From positions 124,001-188,000 of the forward strand of contig NZ_JGZD01000008.1 in NCBI RefSeq assembly GCF_000741645.1: a stretch of 64,000 nucleotides of DNA, written 5' to 3'. The DNA comes from Bifidobacterium minimum (GTDB lineage: Bacteria > Actinomycetota > Actinomycetes > Actinomycetales > Bifidobacteriaceae). The notes under the pieces are model-generated. The model saw only the letters and a program-made list of their open reading frames with translations. It searched no databases and was not told the origin of the DNA. Below, in pieces: positions 36,147 through 46,950 of this stretch; positions within the stretch are counted from its first letter, which is position 1, and each line of letters starts with the position of its first letter. The position numbers and the translations under genes are program-made.

Positions 36147-37790
36147 ATGATGCCGATAAGCGTCGCGCGGCTGTGCCGGGTCGTGGGAGGAAGCATGGTG
36201 GGTGACGCGACCGCACCTGATTCCGCCGTGGAACAGGTCGTCACGGATTCGCGGCGTGTCCTCCCCGGTACCGTTTTCGTGGCCATCAAGGGCGAGCGGG
36301 TCGATGGGCACGATTTTCTGGACTCCGCCGCGCGGGATGGAGCGGTGGCCGCCATCGTCGACCACGAGGTGGCGGGTGCGGGCATTGCCCAGATAGTCGT
36401 TCCCGACACCGTCGAAGCGCTGGGTGACGTCGCCCGGGCCTCCATAGCCCTGAGGCGTGACGCGGAGGGCGACTTCACCGTCATCGGCATTACGGGGTCG
36501 GTCGGGAAGACGACCACGAAGGACATGCTGAACGCGGTTCTGTCGACGGTGGGGGAGACCGTGGCACCCGTCGGATCGTTCAACAACGAGATCGGACTTC
36601 CTCTGACGGCGCTGCGGGTCGGCCCCTGCACGCGTTTCCTGATCGCCGAGATGGGCGCCAACCACGGTGGCGAGATCGCGCATCTGACGAGTATCGTCCC
36701 TCCCGATATCAGCGTGGTCCTCAAGGTCGGCGTGGCCCATCTGGGAGAGTTCGGCTCGGTCGAGCGCATCGCGCAGGCAAAGAGCGAGATCGTCAGGGGG
36801 CTGGTGGACGGAGGAACCGCGGTGCTGAACGCAGGCGACTCGCACGTCGCGGCGATGGCCGCGATCGCTCCGGGTGATGTCCTGTGGTTCCGTGATCCCG
36901 ATGATCCCGATTGCTCCGCCGTCTGCGATGATCCCGCTGGCTCGGATGATCCCGGCGATGGCCGATCCACGCTTCTGTCGGCGACCGATGTGCGCCTCGA
37001 CGGGCATGACCGCCCGTCCTTCACCCTTGACGATGGCGTGGTGCAGGCGAGGGTCCGGCTGGCCATCCCCGGACGGCACAACGTCGTCAACGCCCTTGCC
37101 GCGGCGACGGTCGCTCGGCACGTGGGCGTGGGCGTGGACCGGATCGCGGCAGCGCTGTCCGGCGTCGAACATATCAGTCCCCACCGCATGGCCGTCTCGC
37201 GCGTGGTCCGCGACGGCGCGGAATTCACCCTTATCGACGACTCCTTCAACGCGAATCCCGATTCCATGATGGCCGGACTTGACGGTCTTGCCCGGTGGGG
37301 GGACGGGCCGTCGTCCGGGCCTTCGTCATATGAGTCTTCGTCATATGAGTCTTCGTCGTCCGGGCCTTCGTCGTCCGAGTCCCCGTCGTGCGAACCATAC
37401 CGGATAGCCGTTCTGGGGGCGATGCTTGAGCTGGGCGCCGACGAGGACGCACTCCACCGTTCGATCGGCCGATATGCCGTGTCCTGCGGCGCCGACGCCG
37501 TGATCGCCGTGGGAAACGGTGATGGTGACGGGCATCTGGCGGATCTGGCGGGGTGCCTTGCCCAGGGTGCCCGCGAGGCCGTGGGGGACGATGAAACCGC
37601 CGGACGGCACGGAGACGTTCGCGTCGCCGTGGCCGAGGACTCCGCGCAGGCCGATATCATGGTCATGCGCCTCGTGCGCGGACATCCGGGGTCGGTGGTT
37701 CTGCTCAAGGGGTCTCATGCTTCGGGACTGAGCGCGCTGGCGTCCTCGTGGACGGTCCCCGGGACGGGCCATGATACCGGAAGGCCATGA
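36147..37790 (+). CDS. murF: UDP-MurNAc-tripeptide--D-Ala-D-Ala ligase
   Basis: MurF adds D-Ala-D-Ala to the cytoplasmic peptidoglycan precursor. It is 547 aa, larger than usual because of two insertions: an Asp/Pro-rich one (FRDPDDPDCSAVCDDP) and a Ser-rich one (about 385-413) encoded by tandem 15-bp repeats. The P-loop is VIGITGSVGKTTTKDML near residue 112, followed by NNEIGLPLTAL, AEMGANHGGEIAHLT and LIDDSFNANPDSM. GAGGGGAG ends 7 nt before ATG 36147, the preferred start. Confidence 0.93.
   Translation: MMPISVARLCRVVGGSMVGDATAPDSAVEQVVTDSRRVLPGTVFVAIKGERVDGHDFLDSAARDGAVAAIVDHEVAGAGIAQIVVPDTVEALGDVARASIALRRDAEGDFTVIGITGSVGKTTTKDMLNAVLSTVGETVAPVGSFNNEIGLPLTALRVGPCTRFLIAEMGANHGGEIAHLTSIVPPDISVVLKVGVAHLGEFGSVERIAQAKSEIVRGLVDGGTAVLNAGDSHVAAMAAIAPGDVLWFRDPDDPDCSAVCDDPAGSDDPGDGRSTLLSATDVRLDGHDRPSFTLDDGVVQARVRLAIPGRHNVVNALAAATVARHVGVGVDRIAAALSGVEHISPHRMAVSRVVRDGAEFTLIDDSFNANPDSMMAGLDGLARWGDGPSSGPSSYESSSYESSSSGPSSSESPSCEPYRIAVLGAMLELGADEDALHRSIGRYAVSCGADAVIAVGNGDGDGHLADLAGCLAQGAREAVGDDETAGRHGDVRVAVAEDSAQADIMVMRLVRGHPGSVVLLKGSHASGLSALASSWTVPGTGHDTGRP
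37323..37352. repeat. 15-bp tandem repeat inside murF
   Basis: TCGTCATATGAGTCT occurs twice in tandem, encoding part of the Ser-rich insert (SSYESSSYES). The flanking TCGTCCGGGCCT segment is also repeated. The unit is a multiple of three, so copy changes keep the frame. Confidence 0.75.
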
Positions 37791-37828
37791 GCCATATGCG
37801 ATATGGTCGCCGGATCGGGATCAGGATC

Positions 37829-37864
37829 CGGAATGCAGGGACCGAGCGGAATGCAGGGACCGAG
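37829..37864. repeat. 18-bp tandem repeat upstream of mraY
   Basis: CGGAATGCAGGGACCGAG occurs twice end to end in the short gap between murF and mraY. If translation began upstream it would read MQGPS/MQGPR, but mraY normally starts at the ATG at 37887. Confidence 0.75.
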
Positions 37865-37886
37865 AGAGAGAAACGGGGTTGACGAC

Positions 37887-38990
37887 ATGATTTCGTTGAT
37901 CATAGGGATTGTGGTGTCATTGCTGGTGGTCATTCTCGGCACGCCGCTTCTGATCAGGCTGGTTCACCGGCTGCATTACGGGCAGTACATCCGTCAGGAC
38001 GGTCCTCGGTCGCATCAGGTCAAGCGCGGCACGCCGACCATGGGCGGCGTCGTCATCAATCTCGCCATCGTTCTTGGATGGGCGAGCTCGGCTTTGTACC
38101 GTTACCTCACCGCCGGCCGGACGCCCTCATGGTCGGCCATCCTGGTGCTTTTCGCCATGGTGTCGATGGGACTGCTGGGATTCATCGACGATTTCGCCAA
38201 GGTTCGCAAAAAACAGAATCTTGGATTGTCGGTGCGGGCCAAGTTCATCGGGCAGTTCGTCTTCGCGACGATATACGCGGTTCTGGCCCTGAGGATGCCG
38301 ACGAAGTCCGGCTTCGCCAGCGCGCAGTCGGGAATGAGCTTCATCGAGACGCCGTTCCTCAGCTTCGAGGGCGCCGGCCGTGTCGCCTCGATCGTCATCT
38401 TCATCCTCTGGGTCAATTTCCTGATGACGGCGTGGACGAATGCCGTCAACCTCAGCGATGGGCTCGATGGGCTGGCGTCGGGATCGTCGATGATCGCCTT
38501 CGCGGGCTACGGTCTGATCGCGTTCTGGGAGAGCTACCACATCAAAGGCGCCGGACGGCCGGGATTCGCCTATGCTGTGTCGGATCCGCTTGATCTGAGC
38601 ATCATCGCGGTGTGCGCAGCGGTGGCGTGCTTCGGATTCCTGTGGTTCAACTCCAATCCGGCGACGATTTTCATGGGTGATACCGGATCGCTGGCGCTGG
38701 GCGGGCTGTTCGCCGCCCTGTCGATCGCGACGCATACCGAGTTCCTCGCGCTGATCGTGGGCGGGCTTTTCGTGATGGAGGCGCTGTCCGACGTCGTTCA
38801 GGTGGGCTTCTTCAAGGCCACGCACCGCCGGGTGTTCAGGATGGCCCCCATCCATCATCATTTCGAACTTCTGGGATGGAGCGAGTCCAAGGTCGTCGTG
38901 AGGTTCTGGATGATCGAGCTGATGTTCGTGCTGATCGGTTTGATGGTCTTCTATGGTGACTGGGCGGGCCGCTCCGGTCTGCTGGTGTGA
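37887..38990 (+). CDS. mraY: Phospho-MurNAc-pentapeptide translocase
   Basis: MraY makes lipid I from undecaprenyl phosphate and UDP-MurNAc-pentapeptide. It is a 367-aa protein with about ten membrane helices. Catalytic motifs are GLLGFIDDFAKVRKKQNLGL, AVNLSDGLDGLASG, FMGDTGSLALGG and APIHHHFELLGWSE. ATG 37887 begins at the first helix (MISLIIGIVVSLLVVILG). It lies between murF and murD in the normal dcw order. Confidence 0.96.
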   Translation: MISLIIGIVVSLLVVILGTPLLIRLVHRLHYGQYIRQDGPRSHQVKRGTPTMGGVVINLAIVLGWASSALYRYLTAGRTPSWSAILVLFAMVSMGLLGFIDDFAKVRKKQNLGLSVRAKFIGQFVFATIYAVLALRMPTKSGFASAQSGMSFIETPFLSFEGAGRVASIVIFILWVNFLMTAWTNAVNLSDGLDGLASGSSMIAFAGYGLIAFWESYHIKGAGRPGFAYAVSDPLDLSIIAVCAAVACFGFLWFNSNPATIFMGDTGSLALGGLFAALSIATHTEFLALIVGGLFVMEALSDVVQVGFFKATHRRVFRMAPIHHHFELLGWSESKVVVRFWMIELMFVLIGLMVFYGDWAGRSGLLV

Positions 38991-39044
38991 GCCGCGGCCG
39001 CGGCGACGATGCCTCATCGGGCTATGCGTGGAAAGGATGGCGTC

Positions 39045-40472
39045 ATGGATGTCACAGGGAAAACCGTTGTGGTGGCGGGGCTGGGGGTTTCCGGCCGGAG
39101 CGTCGCCGAGGTGCTTCGCGGGCGGGCGGGACGCGTCATCACGGTGGACGAGAAGCGGCCCGAGGCGGATGTCCGCTCCTTCGACGACATCGACTGGACC
39201 GATGTCGATCTGGTGATGAGCTCGCCCGTATTCAACCCGCGGACGTCCTTCATCCGCGAGGCCGAGCGTCGCGGGATTCCCGTGGTCAGCGAGGTGGAGA
39301 TCGCCTGGTGGCTGCGGGTGCCGACGGCGTCGACGGGCGACAGGGCGGGGTGGATCGGCATCACCGGAACGAACGGCAAGACATCCACCACCGAGATGAC
39401 GTCAGAGATCCTCGGCGCGTGCGGCCTTGACGCCCCGGCGGTGGGCAACATCGGCAAGGCAGTCTCCCATGCCGCGGTGGATCCCAGGCATGACGTCCTG
39501 TGCGTTGAGCTGAGCTCCTTCCAGCTGCATTTCACCGATTCCCTGGCTCTGGACTGCGCAGCCATCACAAACATCGCGGCGGATCATCTGGATTGGCATG
39601 GAGGCATGGAGAACTACGCCGCGGACAAGGCCAGGGTCTTTCATGGCGTCCGCAGGGCGTTGGTTTACAACGCCGATGATGAGCGGGTCTCGCGTCTGGC
39701 GCATGATGCGAGGACCGAGCCCTCATGCCGCTTCGTGGGGTTCACGCTGGGTGCTCCGCAATCCGGGCAGATCGGCGTGCGTGACGGGTGGATCGTCGAC
39801 AGAAGCGGCGTGGCCGGCGGACCGGTGGGCGAGCCCGTTCCCCTCGCCGAGGTCGCGTCCCTGACCCATCTGTGCGAGCCGGACGGCGGAGTGTATCCGC
39901 ATCTTCTCGCCGATGGCATGACGGCGCTGGCGCTGGCTCTGGGCTATGGGGCGGATCGCGTGCGTGCGGTCGAGGCGCTGCGCGGATTCACGCCGGGAGG
40001 TCACCGCATCCAGACCGTCGCCGTCGCCGGGCGGGGAGAGACGGCGATCAGATTCGTGGACGATTCCAAGGCGACGAACGCCCATGCCGCGGCGGCGTCG
40101 TTGGCGAGTTTCCATCCCGGATCGGTTGTCTGGATCGCCGGGGGACTGGCCAAGGGCGCCAGATTCGAGGATCTTGTCCGCAGCCGCCGTTCGGTGATCA
40201 GGGCGGTCGTGGTCATCGGCGTCGATCAGGCCCCTATGGAGGAGGCGTTGCGTTCCGAGGCTCCCGACATTCCCGTCACGGTTATCGATCCCACGGAGAA
40301 CGCCTCCGTCATGCGGCGCGCCGTCGATGCGGCCGGGGAATACGCCCGTGGTGGCGATGTGGTTCTTATGGCGCCCGCATGCGCGTCGATGGATCAGTTC
40401 GTGTCATATGCGGATCGTGGAGACCAGTTCGCGGCGGAATCGATGCGATGGGTGAATGCGCATGGGTTCTAG
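39045..40472 (+). CDS. murD: UDP-MurNAc-L-alanine--D-glutamate ligase
   Basis: MurD adds D-Glu to the precursor. The 475-aa protein begins with [19 protein letters not shown] (UDP-binding domain) and has P-loop [14 protein letters not shown] near residue 105, [14 protein letters not shown] and [23 protein letters not shown] ends 7 nt before ATG 39045. Its last 17 nt overlap ftsW. Confidence 0.95.
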   Translation: MDVTGKTVVVAGLGVSGRSVAEVLRGRAGRVITVDEKRPEADVRSFDDIDWTDVDLVMSSPVFNPRTSFIREAERRGIPVVSEVEIAWWLRVPTASTGDRAGWIGITGTNGKTSTTEMTSEILGACGLDAPAVGNIGKAVSHAAVDPRHDVLCVELSSFQLHFTDSLALDCAAITNIAADHLDWHGGMENYAADKARVFHGVRRALVYNADDERVSRLAHDARTEPSCRFVGFTLGAPQSGQIGVRDGWIVDRSGVAGGPVGEPVPLAEVASLTHLCEPDGGVYPHLLADGMTALALALGYGADRVRAVEALRGFTPGGHRIQTVAVAGRGETAIRFVDDSKATNAHAAAASLASFHPGSVVWIAGGLAKGARFEDLVRSRRSVIRAVVVIGVDQAPMEEALRSEAPDIPVTVIDPTENASVMRRAVDAAGEYARGGDVVLMAPACASMDQFVSYADRGDQFAAESMRWVNAHGF

Positions 40473-41739
40473 GAAGATATCGCCGCGAAGAATCCTGTCC
40501 CGTCGGACAGGCCGGAAGATGGATGCGCCGTCGGACCGGCCGGGCTCCGCGACGCCGCCGCCCGCGTCAGCGCCGATCGAGGACTACCGGGGGATGCGCA
40601 GACTCCTTAATCCGCTCTGGTGCTATCACGGCTTCCGGCTTTCCGTCATCACGCTCACCTGCTTCGGCGTGATCATGGTGTTCTCCAGCTCGTCAGTGAT
40701 CATGGTCTCGGCGGGGTTGTCCCCGTGGCATCAGGCCATCACCCAGTGCGTCTACTGCGTGATCGGAATCGTCGCAGGCGTCGCGGCCATGCACATGCCC
40801 GTCGACTGGTACCGGCGCTTCGCCGGAGTGCTGCTGGGGCTGGCCGTCGTCCTGCAGCTCATCACCTTCACCCCTTTGGGGGTTTCGGTCAACGGCAACG
40901 CCGGGTGGGTCGGGATCCCGGGGAAATTCACCATGCAACCTGCTGAATTCATGAAGCTCATGCTGTGCATCTGGCTTCCACGCGCCATGCAGCAGGCATC
41001 CCAGCGGTTCAAGCGTGATGGGATGGTCGCTTATGTGTGGCCGGCGTTCTTCTTCGGCGTCTGCCTTCTGACGGTTCTTGGCGGCAAGGATGTCGGCACC
41101 GCCATGATTCTGGTCATCATCGGGGCCGCGGCCTTTCTGGTGGGCGGATTTCCGCTGCGGTGGCTTCTGGGGATATTCGGCGTTCTGGCTCTGTCCATCG
41201 GCGTGATCGTGGTCAGCAGCCCGAATCGTATGAACAGGATCCTCGCCGCCTATCAGAGCTGCACCAACGAGCAGGCGCAGGAGGTCTGCTATCAGGCGAT
41301 ACGGGCGAAATACGCCATGGCATCGGGTGGCTTCTTCGGAGTGGGGATCGGCAACTCCAAGGAGAAATGGAACTATCTTCCCGAGGCCCATAACGATTTC
41401 ATCTTCGCGATCATCGGCGAGGAGACGGGATTCCTTGGTGCGGCCCTGGTCATTCTTCTTTTCGTGGTGCTGGGATGGTGCCTGATCTGCGTGGCGATGC
41501 GCACGCGCGACAGGTACGCGGCCGTCGTCATGGTATGCATCGCCACATGGATCGTGGGTCAGGGGCTGGTTAACATCATGGTCGTCGTGGGCCTTCTTCC
41601 GGTCATGGGGGTTCCGCTTCCCTTCGTATCGGCGGGCGGATCGTCGCTGATCATGTGTCTGATGGCGGCGGGAGTGGCCGTCAGCATGATGCGTTCGCAG
41701 GATCAGATCAGGGACTACGCCACTGCGCTAAGCTCGTGA
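40456..41739 (+). CDS. ftsW: SEDS-family septal glycosyltransferase FtsW
   Basis: FtsW polymerises lipid II at the septum together with FtsI. The 427-aa protein has a basic cytosolic N-terminus of about 60 residues and ten predicted membrane segments starting at [24 protein letters not shown] signatures include [23 protein letters not shown], the long extracellular loop ending [19 protein letters not shown], and [21 protein letters not shown] 40456 or 40462 may be used; both overlap the murD end, consistent with coupling. Confidence 0.94.
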   Translation: MRMGSRKISPRRILSRRTGRKMDAPSDRPGSATPPPASAPIEDYRGMRRLLNPLWCYHGFRLSVITLTCFGVIMVFSSSSVIMVSAGLSPWHQAITQCVYCVIGIVAGVAAMHMPVDWYRRFAGVLLGLAVVLQLITFTPLGVSVNGNAGWVGIPGKFTMQPAEFMKLMLCIWLPRAMQQASQRFKRDGMVAYVWPAFFFGVCLLTVLGGKDVGTAMILVIIGAAAFLVGGFPLRWLLGIFGVLALSIGVIVVSSPNRMNRILAAYQSCTNEQAQEVCYQAIRAKYAMASGGFFGVGIGNSKEKWNYLPEAHNDFIFAIIGEETGFLGAALVILLFVVLGWCLICVAMRTRDRYAAVVMVCIATWIVGQGLVNIMVVVGLLPVMGVPLPFVSAGGSSLIMCLMAAGVAVSMMRSQDQIRDYATALSS

Positions 41740-41741
41740 AC

Positions 41742-42951
41742 GTGACCGAGGGAAAACAGGCTGAGGGAAAACAGGTGGAGATGGAATCGCAGGTCCATAT
41801 CGTTCTTGCCGGTGGCGGAACGGCGGGACACGTCAATCCGTTGTTGTCGGTGGGCGACGCGATCAGAACGATGGATCCCACCGCGTCGGTGAGCGTCATC
41901 GGCACGGCTCAGGGGCTTGAGAGCGATCTTGTTCCCCGGGCGGGGTACGAGATGGACGTCATCGAGAAGGTTCCTTTTCCCCGCCGGCCCGATGCGTCCA
42001 TGATGTCCTTCCCCGCGCGATGGCACCATGAGGTGGCCAGGGTGCGTGACATTCTGTCGCGGCGTGGGGCGGATGTGGTTGTCGGCTTCGGGGGGTACGC
42101 CTCCGCGCCCGCCTATCGTGCCGCGCACCGCATGGGCATCCCAATGGTGGTGCATGAGCAGAACGCCCGCGCGGGCATGGCCAACAGGCTGGGAGCGCGT
42201 TGGGCGGATGTCGTGGCCACGGCATTCGACGAAACGGGGCTTAGGGCGCGTCCCGGGGCAAGGCTTGTGCGCGTCGGGCTTCCGCTGCGCCCCGCCATCG
42301 CACGGCTTATCGACTCTCGTGAAAGGGATGCCCGCGTGTCACGGCGTGATTGCGCTCAGGCGTTGGGATTGGATCCGGATCGTCCCATTATCGTCGTGAC
42401 GGGGGGGGTCGTTGGGTGCGTTGAGCCTCAACGCCGCGGTGTCCAGCGCGGCACGGGAGCTGCTGCGACACACGCAGGTCGTCCATCTCACGGGGCGCGG
42501 CAAGGACGTCGAAGTGCGTGATATGGTCGCGCAGAAGGCCGGGGCCGACGTGATCAACGATCTGGGGCCCACTCATGCGGGTATGGGGGATTACCATATC
42601 GCGCCCTATCTTGAGCGGATCGATCTGGCCTTCGGATGCGCCGATCTGGTGATCTGCCGTTCCGGAGCGGGCTCGGTGTGCGAGCTGTCCGCATTGGGGG
42701 TTCCCGCGGTGTATGTTCCGCTGCCCGTCGGCAACGGGGAGCAGCGCTTCAACGCCGCTCCGGTGGTCGACGCCGGAGGTGGGGTGCTGGTCGATGACCA
42801 TGATTTCACCACCCGGTGGGTCGCCCGGAACGTGCCCGCGATGCTCGCCGACACCGACGCTCTGGCGAAGGCGGGCCATCAGGCATGGTCGTACGGGATT
42901 CGCGACGCCGCGCAGACCATGGCGTCCATCGTCCTGGGTCTGGTCGACTGA
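41742..42951 (+). CDS. murG: Lipid II synthase GlcNAc transferase MurG, one frameshift
   Basis: MurG adds GlcNAc to lipid I. About 402 aa when joined. The N-domain shows [17 protein letters not shown] and [20 protein letters not shown]; the C-domain shows [20 protein letters not shown] and [13 protein letters not shown]. The break is in a run of eight G at 42401-42408: with seven, the frame reads [16 protein letters not shown], the expected domain junction. GTG 41742 is 2 nt after ftsW; ATG 41781 starts nearer the fold but its GGTGGAG abuts it. A 15-nt GAGGGAAAACAGGCT-type repeat makes the N-terminal EGKQ duplication. Confidence 0.92.
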
Positions 42952-43079
42952 TCGGATGTGGTCGACGGCCCTGATGGAGAGTCCCGTGGAGAGTCACGTG
43001 GGGAGTCCTAAGAGAAGGGGCCATATGACCCCGGGTGAGTTCATACTGGAGAGGCACGAATCCGCAAAGGAGACAGGGA

Positions 43080-44835
43080 TTGTCTGACATCATGAGAACC
43101 CGCACAGTGACATTGGATCCTACGGCCGCGGCTTTTCCCGAGGGGTGGCGGGTTTCCGATCTGGGACCGACCCATTTCATCGGCATCGGCGGGGCCGGCA
43201 TGAGCGTTCTCGCGGAGATGCTCAGCCAGAGCGGAGTCCATGTCAGCGGGTCGGATCGGCAGGCGAGCGAGAAGACGGCGCGTCTTGAGGATGCCGGGAT
43301 CAGCGTCCATATCGGTCAGGATCCGGAGAACGTCAGGGATGCCGCCGTGGTGGTCTATTCATCCGCCGTCAAGCCCGACAATCCCGAGATCCTCGCTGCG
43401 GCCGATCTTTCGGTGCCCATCGTCCATCGCAGCGACATCCTCGATCTGCTGATGAGGGGCAAGCGTTCCGTCACTATCGCGGGAGCGCACGGGAAGACGA
43501 CCACAAGCTCGCTGATCGCCCACATCCTCCGCTCATCCCGGACGCCGGGTCTCGCCGATCCCGGCTACGCCATCGGAGGGACCATCCAGGGGCCGGACGG
43601 CACCACGCTTGATGGGGGACATGCGGGAACGGGGGACGTCCTTGTCGCCGAGGCCGACGAGTCCGACGGAAGCTTTCTCAAATACCATCCCTCCATCGCG
43701 GTGATCACCAACGCCGAGGCCGACCATCTCGATCATTACGGAACCGCCGAGGCCTACCATCAGGCGTTCGTGTCCTATGCCGGACATGCCGTCGACCGCC
43801 TCGTCATCGGCGTGGACGACGAGGGCGCCCGTGAGGTTCTCGAGAAGCTGGATCAGGCCACGGTGGAACGCACGGTGGTCTACACGACCGCGAACGCGGA
43901 CGGGCTTGGCGATCTGCGCGGGGCCAGCGTGGTGAGAATCGAATCGGAGACGGAATCCACGGGAAGCGGTCGTGAGCGCTTCACCGTGGTTCTTCCCGAA
44001 GGGCTGGTGACGGCGGAGGATCGCGATCGTGGGGACATACGGATTCCGGTCGCATTGTCGATTCCCGGAGTGCACAACGCGAGAAACGCCACGGCGGCGA
44101 TTATCGTGGCGACTCTTCTGGGTATGGATCCGCGTGCCGCCGCCGCCGCCGCCGAGACGTTCCTTGGCGCGAGCCGGCGCTTCCAGCGGCGTGGAGAGGA
44201 GAAGGGCGTTCAGGTCTTCGATGATTACGCGCATCATCCCACCGAGGTGGCGGCGCTTCTCCACGCGGCGAGAAGACGGTTCCCCGACAGTCGCATCCGC
44301 GTTCTGTTCCAGCCGCATCTTTTCTCCAGAACCAGGTTCTTCGCGAGTGATTTCGCCCGCGCGCTGTCACTGGCGGACGACGTCATAGTGACGGGGATAT
44401 TCCCCGCGCGTGAGCGTCAGGAGGATTATCCGGACGTCACGGCCGACACCATAGTCGCGGCAGCACGGGGGATGAAGAATCCGGGCGCGGCGGATCAGGA
44501 TGTGGTGGTCGCGGACGCGACGGCCTTGGACTCGACGACCTTGGACGCGACGGATCAGGAATCCGCTTCCTCCGATCGTTCTGCGCGTGGGGGACGTTCT
44601 GCGCGTGGGGGACGTTCTGCGGCGTGGGGGACGCCCTGTGCGTGGAGGCCGGGAGAGAGACGATTCGGCCGCATGGATTCAGGCCGTCGGGGATATGCAC
44701 CTCGCGGCTCAGATGATGGCCATGCGTGCCCACAGGGGCGATGTGATCTTCACTGTGGGGGCCGGCGACATCACCGATATGGCTCCGGTGATCATCCATG
44801 CCCTTCAGGCGCATCGAGGGACATGCGAGGTGTGA
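43080..44835 (+). CDS. murC: UDP-MurNAc--L-alanine ligase MurC, one frameshift
   Basis: MurC adds the first L-Ala to UDP-MurNAc. About 584 aa when joined, long for MurC. The N-domain has HFIGIGGAGMSVLAEMLSQSG, the P-loop is TIAGAHGKTTTSSLIAHIL near residue 137, and the C-domain has VFDDYAHHPTEVAALLHAAR. An extra G at 44621-44622 breaks the frame inside a triplicated 18-bp repeat (RSARGG); removal restores the C-terminus IQAVGDMHLAAQMM to FTVGAGDITDMAP. AGGAG lies 7 nt before TTG 43080 but 19 nt before ATG 43092, so a TTG start is preferred. Confidence 0.92.
44578..44632. repeat. 18-bp tandem triplication in murC carrying a 1-nt insertion
   Basis: GTTCTGCGCGTGGGGGAC is present at 44578-44595 and 44596-44613; the third copy (44614-44632) has 19 bp because of an extra G after GTTCTGCG. 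The repeat encodes RSARGG units in a low-complexity insertion between the MurC core and its C-terminal strand-helix. Confidence 0.85.
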
Positions 44836-44838
44836 CGT

Positions 44839-45960
44839 ATGCCTAGACGTGTGACGGGATCGGCATCATCGCGTGACGATGGGTCGGAGAGGGAGCCGCG
44901 GTCGGCGTCGCCCCGACCCGCTCGGGGTCATGCCCGCAGACGCGTCGGATCGGCGCGCGCCTCCGAGGCGGAGCTCCGCGAGTCCGTGAAGGGGTCGTCG
45001 TCTGAAGCCCGCAGGGCGTCGAGCCGCGGGAACGATGGCAAGTCCTCCGCCGCAGCTGCGAGGGTCGCGGCGTCGACTCCGATTCCGCAGGCCTCATCCA
45101 CGGCTCCGGGGCAGTTCGTGGATGCCCGGGGTCTGCCCAGCGAGGATATGGTCGACAGGACGCTCAAGGAGACCAGCGGTCCTCTTGGCGTCGCCATGCG
45201 TCCCAAGATCATCGACTTCTCCTCCAGACTCCGCGAACGCAAGCATGCACGGCTGCGGGCGGTGCTGTCACGCGTCGCCATAGGCATCGCTGCTTTGGTC
45301 GTTCTTGCGGTGATGCTGTGGACCGTTTTCCTGTCGCCCGTGTTCAGACTGGAGACGGATGACATCACCATCGTGGGAGGCAATGACTGGGTGTCGCGCG
45401 AGCAGATCATGGCCATCGCCGACCGGCAGTCCGGGAAATCCCTGTTTCTGGTCTCATCGTCACGAGTCGTGGACGTCTTGAAGGACATTCCCGGCGTGGT
45501 GGATGCCTCTGTGGACAAGAAGCTGCCCAATCGGCTCACCGTCACCGTCACCGCGCGCCGTCCCGCGGCGCTGCTGAAGGACTCCCACGGTTCGATGACC
45601 GCGGTTGACGGCAAAGGCCGTGTTCTCAACTCGGTCAAGGGCGCGTCGACCAAGGGAATCCCCGTTATCGGGGTCGATGACGTGACGAACGCGTTGGAGC
45701 GCAATTCCGTCAAACAGGCCCTGAAGGTCCTTGCGGCGCTTCCGGAATCGTTGCGGACTCGTGTCAGCTCGGTGGAGGCGAAGACGCAGGACTCGATCAC
45801 CACGACTTTGGATTCGCGGCGGTACACGGTCATCTGGGGGGATTCCTCGGAGATGACGATGAAAACCGCCGTGACGACGAAGCTTCTGGAGAATTCCGAC
45901 GCGTTGTCGGACTACACGACGATCGACGTGTCGGCGCCGCTGCGCCCCATCGTCCGGTGA
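44839..45960 (+). CDS. ftsQ: Cell division protein FtsQ
   Basis: FtsQ is a bitopic divisome protein, 373 aa. A long Arg/Ser/Ala-rich cytosolic region (1-130) precedes one membrane helix (about 143-165, VAIGIAALVVLAVMLWTVFL), the POTRA domain (FRLETDDITIVGGNDWVSRE) and the FtsQ beta domain (KLPNRLTVTVTARRPAALL). It starts 4 nt after murC. No ftsA or ftsZ follows; the dcw cluster ends here and ssrA comes next. Confidence 0.92.
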   Translation: MPRRVTGSASSRDDGSEREPRSASPRPARGHARRRVGSARASEAELRESVKGSSSEARRASSRGNDGKSSAAAARVAASTPIPQASSTAPGQFVDARGLPSEDMVDRTLKETSGPLGVAMRPKIIDFSSRLRERKHARLRAVLSRVAIGIAALVVLAVMLWTVFLSPVFRLETDDITIVGGNDWVSREQIMAIADRQSGKSLFLVSSSRVVDVLKDIPGVVDASVDKKLPNRLTVTVTARRPAALLKDSHGSMTAVDGKGRVLNSVKGASTKGIPVIGVDDVTNALERNSVKQALKVLAALPESLRTRVSSVEAKTQDSITTTLDSRRYTVIWGDSSEMTMKTAVTTKLLENSDALSDYTTIDVSAPLRPIVR

Positions 45961-46120
45961 CTCAGGTGACTCAGGTGACGATGTCCTCCGGATTGCGCTG
46001 ACAGAATGGTTTTGGCGAGCCCACGGGCGAAGTGGGGATAGAATAAAGTGTCCGCTTCATCGGCGATGTGATATGCAGATGGTTTTGTGTTGATTGGTTT
46101 TGTGATGATGCGGATGGTTT

Positions 46121-46126
46121 GATAAT
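46121..46126 (+). promoter_or_regulatory. -10 box of the tmRNA promoter
   Basis: GATAAT lies 6 nt upstream of the first mature tmRNA base. The upstream stretch is T/G-rich, with TTGTGA at 46100-46105 or TTTTGT at 46098-46103 as possible -35 elements. Confidence 0.6.
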
Positions 46127-46132
46127 TTCAAA

Positions 46133-46524
46133 GGGGCTGATCGGTTTCGACGGTGACCTGTTCGTCGCAGGGAAGCGTGCCGAGAACGCGGAGTCCACTC
46201 GCTGACGTCCTCCGCAAAACAACAAGTGCTAAATCTAACCGCACTGAGTTCGCTCTCGCTGCCTGATTTCTGATCAGGATTAACCAGTGAGCAGCGGCTC
46301 CGTTCACTCCCTCCCGTCTTCGGGGGATGCTGAGCGTCATTTAGAAGACTTGCTTCAGTCGTTGACCTTCGGGGCGACTGAGGGACTTTAACCGCGGGTA
46401 TGCTCGCCATCGGTCGTCCGCGACACAGATGGGGGCAGAAAAACCGCCACAAGGCCAGCGGACTACGCACGTAGAAGACTGAGGGTACGGTCATCGGACC
46501 CGGGTTCAATTCCCGGCAGCTCCA
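46133..46524 (+). ncRNA. ssrA: tmRNA
   Basis: Transfer-messenger RNA rescues stalled ribosomes. The 5' end GGGGCTGATCGGTTTCGACG and the 3' end GGTTCAATTCCCGGCAGCTCC form the tRNA-like part; GGGGCTG pairs with CAGCTCC, including one G-U pair. The resume frame at 46227-46265 reads AKSNRTEFALAA then TGA. The terminal CCA is not fully encoded (ACA follows). Length, about 392 nt, is normal for one-piece tmRNA. Confidence 0.97.
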
Positions 46525-46534
46525 CAGAGGTATG

Positions 46535-46563
46535 AGGGCCACTCCGCGAGGGGTGGCCCTTTT
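46535..46563 (+). terminator. Rho-independent terminator of ssrA
   Basis: AGGGCCAC and GTGGCCCT form an 8-bp GC-rich stem with an 11-nt loop, followed by TTT. It begins 11 nt after the mature tmRNA end. Confidence 0.85.
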
Positions 46564-46950
46564 CGTTGGCGTTCCGGGCGTTTCGCCGTTCTCCCCATTT
46601 CGGCGTATTTTGGCGTCTTCCTTTCGCCGTCTTTTCTGGGTGTTCCGCAGAGTGGGTTCTGCGGGATGGATTCCAGAGCCCTTCGGATTCTTCTCGAGGT
46701 GTCCAGTCCAATGGGTGGCGCCCGGAGTTTTGCGCGTTTCGATTTCAATCGCCATCTGATCAGCGTGTTCTATGACAAAGCCATGCAGGCCATGTAAGCC
46801 ATGTCGGGCATTCTCTCCATAGCGAGTCGTCAATGGCGCCTATCGCAAGGTGATTGCAGGGATCGGTGACTTTCAGGGATGCCTCGGGTGCGCGGCCTCT
46901 TCCGACCCTATGAGTGCGATCAGCGTCAATGCGGCAGGGGGCGGTGAACT
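46564..46950. other. Gene-free stretch downstream of ssrA
   Basis: I see no gene in these 387 bp. Open frames present on both strands lack ribosome sites and family motifs. Composition is slightly more AT-rich than flanking genes. No copy of the tmRNA 3' end was spotted that would mark an attachment site. Confidence 0.5.

Noticed and set aside
42401..42408. G8 run in murG as a phase-variation switch
   Set aside because: murG is essential for peptidoglycan, so an on/off switch is not plausible; kept only as part of the indel pattern.
46490..46524. ssrA 3' end considered as an integrase attachment site with a downstream duplicate
   Set aside because: I could not find a second copy of the terminal sequence in the window and no integrase gene is present.
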